Part shown: positions 13,796-25,217 of the stretch, one piece after another
How positions within the stretch are numbered: the first letter of the stretch is position 1
Layout: each line of letters begins with the position of its first letter
Assembly (NCBI GenBank): GCA_021904315.1
Contig: CM038914.1
Location: 21,253,065-21,317,064 of the forward strand
From: Sphagnum magellanicum
Taxonomy: Eukaryota; Streptophyta; Sphagnopsida; Sphagnales; Sphagnaceae
DNA: 64,000 nucleotides
Direction: 5' to 3'
Notes under the pieces: model-generated
Databases searched by the model: none
What the model saw: the letters and a program-made list of their open reading frames with translations, nothing else
Told to the model about the DNA's origin: nothing
Position numbers and translations under genes: made by a program

Positions 13796-15557
13796 AACCT
13801 TGTTTACAATTTTCACCCATTGCCCAAGAGAATCCTATGATGCTTCAGGACATGAGGTCAAAATTACGGATAAAGCCCATGAATGTCATGCGGATCCGTT
13901 CCAAATAATCAAAAAGATTTTAACATGTTTGTCCTTGGAGCTGTTTGCAGCTACTGTTCAAATTTGACACACTTTTGTTGGTTATTTTTGCACCATTTTC
14001 ATAAGATTTATCTTTTATGCATAACTTTTTAACTATGCCATGTGGTTTGCAACAGTTGGCCAGTAGAGTAGGGGCGAAGGGGATTTGTAAATAAAACAAA
14101 ATTTCCTGGAGTGGAACATAATTCTTCTATGTTCAGGGAGGCATTTGTTTGCTGTGTATTCGATCTACTCTGTGTGCACTCTTGGCTCCTGCAAACTTTG
14201 AGGAGTGTGTTTTGGGCACCTAAGAGCATAGCTAGCTAGGTTTATATATGTATTAGTTGTCTATACAATCACTAGTACATGCATACACCTAACTAGCTAT
14301 ACATCCAATGGAGGTGAATTTTTTGTGTCTCATCATGGCTTATCTGACTTTACATCCGCATGGTTATTTTATTATATTTAACATTCAATTTATGCAAGAA
14401 AAACTCAACATGACTTTAGGGGTTAATTTCTGAAGTTTAGGCCGGTGTGCCTCTCAAGTTGCAGAGGGGTTCAGGATTTTGTGTCCTTGCTTCTCATGAC
14501 CAATCCATCTATGTGTTTCCTTTGTGATCAGGTAAGTGGTACTGCTATCCAAATGGTCTCTGGTGTCTATGGTACATGGGAATTGGAATGGTACCCAACA
14601 TTGACCCAACATTCTTCTTCCATTCTAGTGTTCTGTTTTAGATGAGCTCCTTTAATTTACTTCATGACACTCATATGATGAAACATGAAACCCTTTAAGC
14701 TCTCTAGAAGCTCTCTAATAACAGTTGTTCTGCAGCCACTCCCAAAGGTCACCTATGGAACCGTTGCTATTTAGAGCCTGTGGGCCATCCCAGCTTTGAT
14801 CCCATTGAATGTGAAGGACACATATCATGAATGGAGGCAATTTCTTGCATTAGAGCCAGATACTTCACAACAGTGAATGTGAGGAGTTTGAGGCATAATT
14901 TATTCCACATTCAAAGTTAGCATTTACGGTACAATTCCTGAGATTGGCGACTGTCTCCGCTCTCCAACATTCTATGTCATCATCACACAATAATCATTGC
15001 CATGTCTTCTTCTATTGGGTACTCATATTTCCATGTCATGATAGGCTACACCATGGTTTAGTGTGAAGATTAACCTGATTCAGTTGCATCTTGAAGCTGA
15101 GTACCGCCCCCCTCCCCCACCATTAGTGTTTTAATTGCGAAATTAGTGACATACGCTAATTATGAAGCTTTTATGAGATTAGTGGGCACGAACTAATTGA
15201 TACAGCTATTGAGAAATTAATCCATCCAGTTTCAAATTTCTGTTTTCTGATGATTGGGGTTGTTTATTACAAAACCCCCTGCCCTCCCCAACCCCTGGTG
15301 TTTGATCCAAGGCAAATTTACTGCTGGAAAGCTATGCTGATTGAGTTTATTGCATGCTTCTTCAATCAATCATGTTGCGCATTTTCTCTTAAATCACTTC
15401 AACAATTCTAATAATTTCGTAATAATTTATTCCTGCTGGGTGGTGCTGGCCTGCTAGGTGGTAGTTTTCATAGAATGTCTGGAGATCAAAACAATTGATC
15501 AGGAAGCATCCAAAGTAATAGAGCATCTCGAGTGGCGCTCAGTCTGTGTCCCGCCAA

Positions 15558-15991
15558 AATATTTCTCACCTAGAAATTTAGTTATTTACTTTTTCCAACC
15601 CCACCCAGAAAATGAAAACTGGGACTGCAAAGAGGTAGGAGACTTCTAATTGCAAAGCACTGGGACCTAGATCAATACGATTGACCAATCAGAAACAGGG
15701 AGGAGCACCCAGATCATATTTATTACACTCTTCTCTAGAAGGTGTTAATCTTGGCTGTGCCTTTTACCAGCCTCAGAGTATCTCCACCCATGCTCTCTAT
15801 GTGACCCTGCATAAAACATTTCTCACATCAAAGTTTTAGTTACTAACTTTTTTCCAAACCCACCCATAAAACCAAAACGGGGCCTGCAAGTAGGTGGGAG
15901 ACTACTAATACCAACCCAGAACCACTGAAACAATCTAGCCAATCAAACATAGGGAGCAGTCAGCAAATACTACTGGACTGTGTTTATTAGA
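15558..15991. repeat. Imperfect direct repeat, two copies of about 176 bp
   Basis: Copies at about 15,558-15,733 and 15,814-15,991 share ATTTCTCAC, TTTAGTTA followed by TACTTTTTCCAA or the like, CCCACCCA, AAAACNGGG, CTGCAA, GTAGGNGGGAGAC, GACTNCTAAT, and (G/A)CCAATCA followed by A-rich text and AGGGAG. Each copy carries one CCAATCA word. The copies start about 256 bp apart. The function is unknown; it may be a decayed element or a duplicated promoter-like module upstream of the ERF gene. Confidence 0.7.
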
Positions 15992-16260
15992 CTGTTACGG
16001 AGTTCGTCCAGGGCTGTGAAAGCGGTGCATTTTTTCAGGGTCCCAGCAGCCTGTCCAGTGGATTCGCTGGATTCAACTAATGAACCTCATCCAAGATGTC
16101 CAGTGCAGGGTCACATACTCATCATTGGTGGAGATGATCTCAGCAAAATGCGCAAAAATGCAGAGCCAAACTGGCATGTTTTGACTTTTCTTCATCCAAG
16201 TTTAATTTGCAGGGTCGCATAAGTACTGAGCACTGGTGGAGTTGCTCTAAGTAAAATGTG
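15768..16260. repeat. Three-copy short repeat, one copy inverted
   Basis: A motif of about 50 bp, starting CAGGGTC(A/G)CATA and continuing through (A/T)TTGGTGGAGAT or CACTGGTGGAGTT to (C/T)TCAG(C)AAAATG, occurs directly at about 16,103-16,155 and 16,209-16,260. It also occurs in reverse complement at about 15,768-15,822. It is interleaved with the larger direct repeat at 15.56-15.99 kb. Confidence 0.55.
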
Positions 16261-16562
16261 TTTTGGCTACTGCTGGCCCGCTACTGTTCTGGCAAGACCC
16301 TGATATGATCTAATTACTGCCAGAGATCAAGAAGATCAACCGGGCAGAACTAGGTTTAGAGTTTACATATTTATTAATCTGATATGTAAAAGACGTCCCA
16401 AAATCTCTCTGGTGTCATTCCAACTACAGGACACTGTCCGGACTCCTACTAGCCTACTTCCTACTGTCATTTGGAAGAACTGCAAACACAAGTGAGACCA
16501 GACCAGACTCCAGACTCCAGACGTCCAGACAATGCTTCTGGCAACGCTTGTTTCGTGTTGTT

Positions 16563-16625
16563 TTGTCTGACGTAGTAGTAGCCGCCTACTAGTAGTAGTA
16601 GTAGTGGACTATTGTGGTAGTTGTA
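16563..16625. repeat. TAG/GTA trinucleotide microsatellite patch
   Basis: Short runs of GTAGTAGTAG and CTAGTAGTAGTAGTAGTAG. No gene is visible between this patch and the ERF leader. Confidence 0.7.
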
Positions 16626-17399
16626 GAATTATGACTATTATTATAGAGCGTGTTTGCGTTTTGTCGGTCAATAGACAAAGACCGGGAAAGAGGCCGGTGA
16701 CGTCAGAAATCTCCTGCGTGCAAGTGGAGGTAGCAAAAGGAAGTTTGACCGGCATTCAATCGGCCGTTCGTTCCTCTACACTGGGCAGGGCTGATCTGCC
16801 CTTTGGGCTTTTTGTCCCTGTTCTGAGTTCTCTTAGAATAGCAGCCATCATTCAAGATTTGAGCAAGCTGCCAAACATTTGACTAGCTACTATCCAACAA
16901 CAATATTCTGTTGTCCATCCATATTCATTATTATTATTAACAGTGGTTTTTTTCCTAGCGAAATTTTGCAAAATTTTGACCTCAAAAATAAAAAGAAATA
17001 TTCTGTCACAAACTCCTTTTCAAATATATATATAGATAAATAGCTAGAGAGTTCGAGTAGGTACCCAGAAATACAAAAGGATGCTTAACTTTTTGTCACT
17101 CCCATATTATGTTTATAGCCATATTTTGTTGGCTAAATCCTCTTATAATAGATGATCAGCACTTCAAAGCTTCAGCTACATCACAAAATTGGGGGAAAAA
17201 TAAATTGCCACTCTCACATACACTTATACATACTAGCAGCCTTCAAAAAAAATTTCAACAATTTTTATTTGCTTTTCTGGGATTTTCTGAAGGCCTTGAT
17301 CATTTTCTGAAAAAAGTTGGCCAAATGTATGCATTCTGTGGAGGGAGACCCATGTTCTGAAAAATGGAGAACTTCATAAGAAAGAATGAATTTTGTCCT

Positions 17400-18709
17400 T
17401 TTTGCTTTTGCTTTTTCTTTTGCTTTTTCTTTTTTCTGGGTTACAGATTTTGGAACAGAACTCTTCTGATGAGTCCTGCAGGCAAATTAGCTGCTGCAGT
17501 GTGTCACTGATTCTAGAGAAAAGAAGATTTGGGTGTGTTTTTATTAATTAATTAATTAAGTGATAATTATGAGCCTTTGATGATTAATGGCTCATGTGGT
17601 TCATTTACGAGGCGCTGGAGAAAAAGGCTGACACCACATATATTACAGCAGCCTCTGGGAGAGGAGAGCTGCGAAGCTGCGAGGGAGCGAGAGACACGGA
17701 ATTAGGAGGCCAGGGACACAGCTAGGACCCATCAGCACCACTGAGCAGCAGCTAGCTTCTTTCTTTCTTTCTTTCTTCTTTTTGCTTTTCCTTAATGGAA
17801 GAATAAAATGATGGAGTGCTGTACTTACTCACAAGTGACGGCGGGGGGGACTGATTTCTTGCCCACTCGCTTCCATATCGAGCTCTCCTCCTCCTCCTCC
17901 ACTTCTCTTGCCACTTCCTCTAGTCCTCTTCTTTTCCAGCAGCTTCTTGTTTAAGACTTCTTGGCTCCTCCTCCTAGCTGCTACTACACTTCTTGACTGC
18001 TACTAGCAAGTACTACTAACTAGCTAGCTAGCGTCAGTCTTGGCACCACCTGCAACACTGGAATCGTTTATATTGCAGGAGCTTGGCTCAAGTTTGGTAT
18101 AAGCTGGTGCTAACTGATGAAGCAGCTTATTAATCCCACATATAGTCTTTGGAAATTACTTCTGAGGTCCCTCGCTATGGACAACTCTTTTGGCTAGCTA
18201 GCTAACTCATTTGGTGGTGCTATGAAAATTACTTCTGCAATTGTGTCTTCTAGTTGATATCGATATTTGATGGGGTTCAGAGTAGTATAATTTGAGTCAT
18301 TTAATTCGCAGGATTCTTTCTGCACACTGGACATTGAGGTGGGAAGTAGTAATTAGTTTCAGTTCCTTGTGGAAATTTCTGTGCTTGTTCATGACGACGT
18401 GCGTGTGCTGCCATCGGGTTGTCCCGGGAAGTTTAACTGTCTGCTAAGGTGAGATCAATATCTCTTTACAAAATGAGTGCTGAGAGTGGACTCCCGACGT
18501 TCTTGAGGTCGAGTACAGCATTCTTTTGTTTTACAGCTGCTTCTGTAATAGTGCCGTCAGCCTTGATTTCCTCAAAATAGGTGGATACCCGCGTATTGGG
18601 TCTTCCACGATATAATTGATCAGTGGTTCAATAGCGAGTAGGAGGTTTGATATTCCGGGTCAGCAGCTCTGATCAGCTTCCACGAGCTGGTTGAATCACG
18701 GCCGGCCCA
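17400..18709 (+). promoter_or_regulatory. Putative promoter and long 5' leader of the ERF gene
   Basis: Base composition becomes GC-richer from about 17,600. A TATATTA word lies at 17,639-17,645, followed by a GAGAGGAG-rich stretch and CT-rich microsatellites (TTTCTTTC runs near 17,760 and CTCCTC runs near 17,890), typical of plant leaders. Several upstream ATGs are present, for example near 17,809. A possible leader intron runs from AAG|GTGAGA (18,449) to TTTTACAG (18,536), 88 bp, which would leave the coding frame untouched. The start of transcription is inferred, not shown. Confidence 0.45.
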
Positions 18710-20218
18710 ATGGCTCTGCATGACATGCTCCTCAGCACCTCCATGTCTTCGAAGCGGAAGTGGCATGACAACATGGAGCTGGAAGCAGATGACGGCCAGT
18801 CCGAGCAAGTTCTATGGGGAGCGTGCATGCGTTGTGCGGCCCCCGCTCTCTATCCCTTTTGTACCATGTGCTCGTCGGCTCAGGCTGTTGCTGAGTGCTG
18901 CAGCCCAGCTTCTTCCGAGCTGCCGCTGCAACCAAGCCATGAGGCTTGTAGCTTAGATTTCAGTAGCTGGAACGATATTCCGTCTTTGCGTGAACAGGAC
19001 TTCTCCGTGCACAGCTTTGGAGACCAGGCTCAAGTACTGCAGAGAACACTCGAGGTCGAAGTGCGCGATCCCGTACTCGATCATAAATGCCCAGGGTCGA
19101 CAAGCGCGGCGGTCGCAGATGGTGATCAGGGCTTGGATGGCATCGCTGCGGTTGTTGGGCAGCGTGCGTTGTTTGGAAGCTCAGCTGCTGGTGATCAGGT
19201 CCAGTGTTGGCCCTCGGCTGGCCATTCCTCCTGTGCATCTTCCAATCCTCCAAAGCTTGTCCAGGATGCGGCTTGGCATACAATTCCAGCAGGAGAAGCT
19301 CATGAGCAACCGTATCAGATGATGACAGGCAAGTCCTTCCTAAATTTGAAACTTCTATCACCGGAAACAGCGAACTCCACGACCTTCACTCCGGAAAGCA
19401 GCAGCTTGAGGTCGAGTATAAGTGTGGGAGTCTGTACTAACGCCCCCCAAGCTGAAGGTGGGCGCGAGAGAAACTCAGATGCATTGTTTCCCTTTCTGGA
19501 GAGTCTCAGGGCGTTCACTCCCGCAGAGAGCAGTCATAGCAAGTCGAGATCAGGTACTAGTACTACCGTGGATGGCGATGGCGCACTAGGGACGAGCGCG
19601 CCAGTGTACAGAGGTGTGAGGAAGCGACCATGGGGAAGGTGGTCGGCCGAGATCCGCGACCGCATCGGGAGATGCAGACATTGGCTAGGGACTTTTGACA
19701 CAGCAGTAGACGCAGCTCGCGCCTACGACGCTGCTGCTAGGAGGCTACGCGGAGCCAAGGCGAGAACCAATTTCCCACTCCCACTGGCGGCATGCAGCTC
19801 TAGTGCACCATCGCCATCTTCCAGCTCCTCCTCACACATAGAGCTTTTCTTTCATGGACGACGTCCTCGTGCCGACTGCATCATGAGTGAAGTCTTGTCA
19901 GATCCGGTTCTAAGGATCCAACCGCTGACGACCCAAAACAGTAGTAGTAATACCTGGCACGCTAGTACAAGTTTGCTACAGCCATGCTCTAGATCAAAGC
20001 CGATCAGCGAAGAAACCAGACGAGCGAAAGCTACTGATTCTGTTCTTATTTACGCACCAGCTGCTAGGGCAACTGGTGGCAGCGGAGGGCATTTGCAGCG
20101 ACTTGCAGCTAATCAACATTCCACTGACTTTGTTGCTGGCGGCCATGACCGGGACAGTGCAATATTAGAGCTGGAACTCAAACTAGGGTTTCGCAGGAGC
20201 AGCTCCAAGCGCCCTTGA
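18710..20218 (+). CDS. ERF: AP2/ERF transcription factor, group VIII-like, with C-terminal EAR motif
   Basis: A 502-residue single-exon gene. The single AP2 domain spans about residues 299-357: [18 protein letters not shown], then [18 protein letters not shown] and [14 protein letters not shown]. Ala and Asp at the two ERF-diagnostic positions of SAEIRD favour ERF over DREB, so GCC-box-type DNA binding is expected. The [10 protein letters not shown] and KARTNF text is closest, from memory, to group VIII (ESR/LEP/ERF4-like). Near the end, LELELKLGF (486-494) fits the LxLxL form of the EAR repression motif, which recruits TOPLESS-type co-repressors, so a nuclear repressor is inferred. The N-terminal third has a CxxC-x8-CxxC arrangement (Cys39, 42, 51, 54), unusual for ERFs. 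Ser-rich linkers flank the AP2 domain. The start is the first ATG in frame (context CCCAATGGC). The target genes are unknown. Confidence 0.93.
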   Translation: MALHDMLLSTSMSSKRKWHDNMELEADDGQSEQVLWGACMRCAAPALYPFCTMCSSAQAVAECCSPASSELPLQPSHEACSLDFSSWNDIPSLREQDFSVHSFGDQAQVLQRTLEVEVRDPVLDHKCPGSTSAAVADGDQGLDGIAAVVGQRALFGSSAAGDQVQCWPSAGHSSCASSNPPKLVQDAAWHTIPAGEAHEQPYQMMTGKSFLNLKLLSPETANSTTFTPESSSLRSSISVGVCTNAPQAEGGRERNSDALFPFLESLRAFTPAESSHSKSRSGTSTTVDGDGALGTSAPVYRGVRKRPWGRWSAEIRDRIGRCRHWLGTFDTAVDAARAYDAAARRLRGAKARTNFPLPLAACSSSAPSPSSSSSSHIELFFHGRRPRADCIMSEVLSDPVLRIQPLTTQNSSSNTWHASTSLLQPCSRSKPISEETRRAKATDSVLIYAPAARATGGSGGHLQRLAANQHSTDFVAGGHDRDSAILELELKLGFRRSSSKRP

Positions 20219-20560
20219 GGCTTGCTCTAGTTTTGTAGAGTACTTTCACACACTCCTCGTCATCCGCCATAACAACTAATACTATGTCTTAATCTGATTA
20301 TAAGATTCTCAAAACTTCTCTATTTACAAAGAGTGGTGCAGTCTCTTTGTGCAATCTTCCAAACCTGTTTTCGCGTCGACTCAGCATCAGTCACACACTA
20401 CAGTCAGTTATAGTCAAATAACCCATCCACCAAAGTCATTTTCATCACGAAGCTGCTGCTGCTACAAGAACAAATTTGTATTAAGTTCCAGTCAGCTCGC
20501 GGCCGGCTTCCATAGGGGAGAAAAACAAAAGCCAAAATTTATGTTGCGCTTGTACCATGG
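20219..20560 (+). other. Probable 3' untranslated region of the ERF gene
   Basis: Non-coding, mixed-composition sequence directly after the TGA at 20,216-20,218. No clear AATAAA signal can be assigned with confidence. Confidence 0.35.
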
Positions 20561-20790
20561 TACTATATCTGTTCTTCAAGTCTCATCCAGTCGATCGATC
20601 GATCCCTCGACAGTACTACCTAGTTTGCTCTGATTCTCGACACTAGAATTTGCTCCAGTCGATCGATCCGCTGATCCTTGACGTTAGTTTAAGACGATTC
20701 TAGTACTGGATCGATTGATCGATGCCCGACACTAGTTGACTGCAGTGGTTCGATCCATCAATCCTCGGTACTTGTGACCAGTTCAAAGCT
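20560..20790. repeat. GATCGATC-rich degenerate repeats
   Basis: Three or four diverged units of roughly 50-60 bp contain a (C)GATCGATC or GATCGATTGATC core and then CTCGACA, TTGACG or CCGACACTAG text. The cores are palindromic. They sit between the ERF 3' end and the tandem array that follows. Confidence 0.6.
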
Positions 20791-20865
20791 TCGGCAGTAT
20801 CAAGCCGCTCATAGTGCAGCTCTCCTCCTCCTGGCAAGTTCAACCTTCAAACCAGCGTTGTCTGG

Positions 20866-21540
20866 TTCTGGGCTGGATCTGGGTCCGGTTCTTGAGAGCC
20901 TGTTTTGGGTCCCCATGGGGTCTCTGGGATCTAAATTTTTAAAGAAAGAGAACTGGAACTGGACTTACAAGTGGCCTCCAGCAGCTGGTTCTGGGTTTGC
21001 TTCTTGAGATGTGGTTTAGGGTCCCATGGGGGCCCTAGGATCCTAATTTTGAAAGAGGAACTGGACTTAGAAGTGGCCTCCAGCAGCTGGTTCTGCGTCC
21101 AATTCTTGACAGCCGGTTTCGGGTTCCCAATCCTAGGATCTAAATTTTGAAAGAAAGAGAACTGGAACTGGACTTAGAATTGACCTCCAGCTTCTGGTTC
21201 CGGGTCCCTTTCTTGAGAGCTGGTTTTGGGTCCCCAACCCTAGGATCTGAATTTTGAAAAAAAGAGAGAAAGAGAACCAAAACTGGACTTAGAAGCCGAC
21301 TCCGTCTAGGGTTAAAATATGAACATTTCCATCAAGTTTTTTAAAGCAAACTTACAGTTTGTAGCAACACCTATTGAACATTCCTCAAAATTTGGGACCA
21401 AATGGCTCTGCCAACTTCTGGGCCAGTTCTGGGTCCAGTTCCCCACAGCGGGTTCCACGTCCCTACACCTTAGGATCTACATTTCGAGAAAAAGAGAACC
21501 AGAGCTCAGACTTAGAAGTGGCCTCCAGCAACAGTTAAAA
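20866..21540. repeat. Degenerate tandem array, about 100-120 bp units
   Basis: Five or so units share this order: TGGTTCTGGGTCC, TTCTTGAGAGC, GGTTTNGGGTCCC, CCTAGGATCTAAATTTTGAAA, AGAGAACTGGAACTGG, then ACTTAGAAGTGGCCTCCAGC. Units start near 20,866, 20,978, 21,080, 21,185 and 21,415. The last two are separated by a segment with TTACAGTTTGTAG. The GGTTC-rich text resembles the hAT-like elements elsewhere in the window. No coding function is seen. Confidence 0.75.
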
Positions 21541-21642
21541 ATAAGAACTGTTCCTTCAAGTTTCTCAAAAAATGAACTTACAGTTTGTAGTAACACCTAA
21601 CGAGCATTCCTCAAAGTGTGTGGCCCAATGGCTCTGCCAATA
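21301..21642. repeat. Direct repeat of about 110 bp inside or after the tandem array
   Basis: Segments at about 21,301-21,414 and 21,531-21,642 share GTTAAAA, AAC(A/T)(G/T)TTCC, TCAAGTTT, AACTTACAGTTTGTAG, AACACCTA, GCATTCCTCAAA or ACATTCCTCAAA, and CAATGGCTCTGCCAA or AAATGGCTCTGCCAA. They bracket one unit of the larger array, so the array probably has a higher-order repeat unit. Confidence 0.7.
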
Positions 21643-21649
21643 AAGTCTT

Positions 21650-22770
21650 ACCTTCATCGAATTGATGGGTTGTTTTTAATCTTGTGAATGGTTACACACT
21701 AAATCCTCTTGGAATTGTGAACTGGAAGACAAAACCCTAGATATGGCCTAATATATACATTTCCCAGTGTTGGGTAGCTAAGAAACTAGTTGTGTTTGCC
21801 CCACTGCATGCTTGGTAAAAGCTACAATCGGACATGCATATCTACTATCTTAGGGCAATAACATAATTTTATAACATAAAACGCAACAACAATGCAAGAA
21901 AAATCAATCGATTAAAAATTAATTTCATTATGATTTTCGTTATTAAATTTTCATCAAAATCTTATTGAAGTTATTAAAATAATATCAAACTAATCAAAAA
22001 CATTTATATCTCAAAAAATAATTTTATATTAAAAATTTTATTTATTTTGAAGTTGATGTGTTTTATTTTAATCAATTCTAGCATAATCTTTCAAATTGAT
22101 CGTTTAAGAATTTCATTTTAATAATATCTAAAGGAATTGAAGCTAATTATTTGTATGTTTATCAAACAAATTTCAATTACAAAATTAATCATATGAATTG
22201 TTTTTATATTTCATAGTGATATGAAACTTCATGATACAAAAAGGCAAGTGACAACTCAAAGAAGTAAAATGATATAGAGGCATGATTAAATCAGTTACCC
22301 AACATTCATATTTTGAGAAGAAACTCAACAAGTAGAAGGTAAGACTTCAAAACAACCCATCAATTCGATGGGTGCACCCAAAATCGACACATGTGCATCC
22401 ATTAGCTTGGGGCAATAACAAAGAGGAACTGGCTCCCCCAAGGTTATCAGGGTGGTTCTTAGTATCCATAATCACAATTCTCAAAACAATCAAAGAGGTG
22501 AGACTGGTATATAATAAGTTTCTCAAATTTGCTGAAAATATCAAACAACTGACCTTAAAACCACTAGTCCATTGCCAGATCTATCATGAAAACCACTGGC
22601 TTTTAAAGGTTTCTGAAGTAACTGAGACTGGCACTTCTTCCATTCCAATTTCTTTTCCAAGAACCAAAACTTCACTGATTCTGGAATAATTTTTAAACCA
22701 CTGATTCTTGTTTTAATTCAAATAATCGCCAAACACTGATATGTAATCTAGGAGTTCATGCCCAGAGAGG
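21650..22770. other. AT-rich intergenic DNA
   Basis: A very AT-rich stretch with no recognisable gene or element. A short open frame on the plus strand at 22,372-22,689 has no recognisable domain. Confidence 0.5.
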
Positions 22771-22774
22771 AGTG

Positions 22775-23345
22775 TGTGACCCAGTGGCCACCAGTGCTCC
22801 ATCCATTGGAACCTGTTACCACTCAATTGTGGATTTTAATCACAACTAAGGCGGAATCTACTGTGTGAACCCTCCTACTTCCACCTGACACTACTTACAT
22901 AATCACCTATGTAAGTGGGCAAGTATCATAGGTAAGCAGGTATGCGATGTAAGTGGTTATTAAATAGGTAGGTGAAGAGGTCACACACTTGGTGACAGCC
23001 AGGGGGAACCAGCGCCCACATTGGTACCTTCACCTTTTTGAGCGAGGCCTCTTAGTGACCATATTAAGCCCCAAAAATGTTTGATTTGAACATGAAAACC
23101 CTGATTTAGTCTAAGCATTAGAAATAATTTAAATGGATTTTGGGATTTTTATCATGGTACCAACTGGTTGCTGGTTCACCCAAGGTCTTGGGGGTTACTA
23201 GCTAGTTAGCTAGATAAATGTGAATGGTTGGTACAAAACAAACCACCCTGGTTAGCTATGTGAAAAGAAAACAATGGCAAGGTGTTGTCCTCTCCTCATA
23301 CCATCCATCCTGTATGTTGTGCTGTTGAGTCCTTGTTCACTATGG
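22775..23345 (-). mobile_element. Family A TIR element, inverted copy
   Basis: Read on the plus strand, the left end is CCACCAGTGCTCCATCCATT. The right end, reverse-complemented, gives CAGCACAACATACAGGATGG, the same terminal type as the copies at 9.28 and 46.46 kb. Internal words TACTTCCACCTGACACTAC, ACCTATGTAAGTGGG and GGTTAGCTATGTG match those copies in reverse complement. No transposase is present and ends are blurred, so any target-site duplication is uncertain. Confidence 0.6.
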
Positions 23346-23402
23346 CTAGAAAATCCCTCAAAACGGTTAAGGACTCTAGGGATAGTGAAAGTAGTGGTTA
23401 AC

Positions 23403-23608
23403 TAGTATTGGATGGGTACTAGCTTTGGTGAGTAAGAACCAGTTAGTTAACTCTGGATTCTGGCCTCAGTTAGTAAATACCGCATTCAAAACTGGAACTG
23501 AAAGTGTTTTTTTTTCATGAAGAACTAGAATCCAGATAATTATTCCAAGTTATTTTTCAGAACTGAAACCAGAGGTTCTTCATAGAAGTTAAAAACTGCC
23601 CAACGTTG
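23403..23608. mobile_element. Short hAT-like MITE, 206 bp
   Basis: The ends are TAGTATTGGATGGGTAC and, reverse-complemented, CAACGTTGGGCAGTTTTT. The flanks TGGTTAAC (23,395-23,402) and TAGTAAAC (23,609-23,616) agree at 6 of 8 positions, consistent with an aged 8-bp target-site duplication. The interior (TTTGGTGAGTAAGAACC, CCAGAGGTTCTTCATA) is shared with the element near 11.4-12.5 kb. Confidence 0.55.
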
Positions 23609-23649
23609 TAGTAAACCCTTGTACCAAAAAGTGGGAGGGGAACCACTTC

Positions 23650-25217
23650 TTCAGGAACTCAAGATTGAGACAAAGTGGTTAAAGAAGGGGCACTTTGTGG
23701 TTGTTCTTCAATTGGCTCCTATGAGAGTCTGATTCATAATGTTTGTGAATTCCTAGATGGGTCAAGAGCAAATGGAAACAAGTTATAAATATAACTATCT
23801 ACGGTTCTTGTTGTTTCAAAATTTATTCACAATGTATTTTAGAAATAATCTCAGGGAGCATGATGCATTTAAAATCAATTGTTGGTCAACTAGAAAATGA
23901 ATCTATAAAAAAATTTGGTGACAATTTAGAAATCAATTTTTGGTGACGAATTCCATATTGAAAGTCAGATTTGGCATTCTAGGACAATGTCTTTGGTTGT
24001 GCAGCATGAATCCAGATAATCTACTTAGTTTGCATGTGACTCATTTACATGCACACTTGTGGGATGATAATAAAAAGCTCCACATTGCTACATGTTGTCA
24101 AGCTCAATGTTTAAATGGGGATTTAGTTAATGAGCACAAAACTAAACCAACTTAGTTGACCAATTCTAGGCCCCATTTAAACAAAAGTATGCAAATTCTA
24201 TTGGTTTTATGACAAAACGTGAAATCAATAAGGTGGTAATTAGAAGCGCATAGGGATCTAAAGGATGAATTAGAAACTCCATGAATACAGTCACACAAGT
24301 AAAAAGTTGTGCAATGGATATTTGAATAACCTTAGGGTTTAATTGGAGGTTACAATTGGTGTTGATAGCTGATTTGTTGACTCATGACTACATGTTTAAT
24401 TTATCATTCTTCAACATCACTTACCCATTTAATGTCGGACTCCTATACTTTTTTACTCATGGCCAATCATCTTCTCCTTAAATTGTAGGATACTAAAGAC
24501 AAAAACTGAATATATGGCTTTTCATAAATTATCCTATTTTTTTTAGATACTATGAATGAAGTTGAAGGTACTCCAATTTCTCTTGCATGCCAAGGTCGTT
24601 GTTACCCAAACTTTTATAACAGATCTCTGCAATTTGTGAACAGTAATGAAGCTCATGTTGGACTTGTTGGATTTTGCATGATATTCTGATAGATTAATTA
24701 TCTTATCAAATCTATGTTAATAAATTGTATCTTGTTTTATGTCTTTTTAAAAGACCTAAGTTACCCAATTGGGGGCAATTTGTGTTTGTATGCCTAACAT
24801 GGCTAGTCATTTGTGCCATAACTATAAGGTTGGTCACTAGTTAGATTGCACATAGAGAAATCTCAAAATTTTGGTGCTACTCTTTGTAGTGTGAACAAGG
24901 TTTTAGTTCCAAGTTGAGGTGCACTTGAATTTAAATATTTTCATTTTCATGAAAGAGGTTTAATGTTTTACTTGTGTATAGAAGGACTGATCTTTTTTAA
25001 AGAAAAAGGTCCAACTTCTTCAGTCTTATGTCTCACTTCAAGTCATGAGGTGCTGTTTTTTTTCATTAATGATTTGAGAAAAGTTATGGATTCCCCATTT
25101 CTAGGCTGCCTTGTTGCATGTCTTCAATGCCATTTGTAATTTTGTATGTGAAAACCATGGCTAATTCTATTGGGACAACAGAATATGGTCTTTCCTATGT
25201 CAGTAAGGCTTGGCTCA
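23650..25217. other. AT-rich intergenic DNA
   Basis: Nothing recognisable. The frame at 23,940-24,155 (+) is short and has no recognisable family. Confidence 0.5.

Noticed and set aside
14700-14880. Possible exon after TCTGCAG at about 14,735 (text with VKDTYHEWRQFLALEPD).
   Set aside because: It has an in-frame stop and no partner exons or recognised family. It is kept only as a note.
18960-19361. Minus-strand open frame of 133 codons across the ERF gene.
   Set aside because: It is a shadow of the ERF coding sequence, with no recognisable domain. The AP2 protein is clearly the real product.
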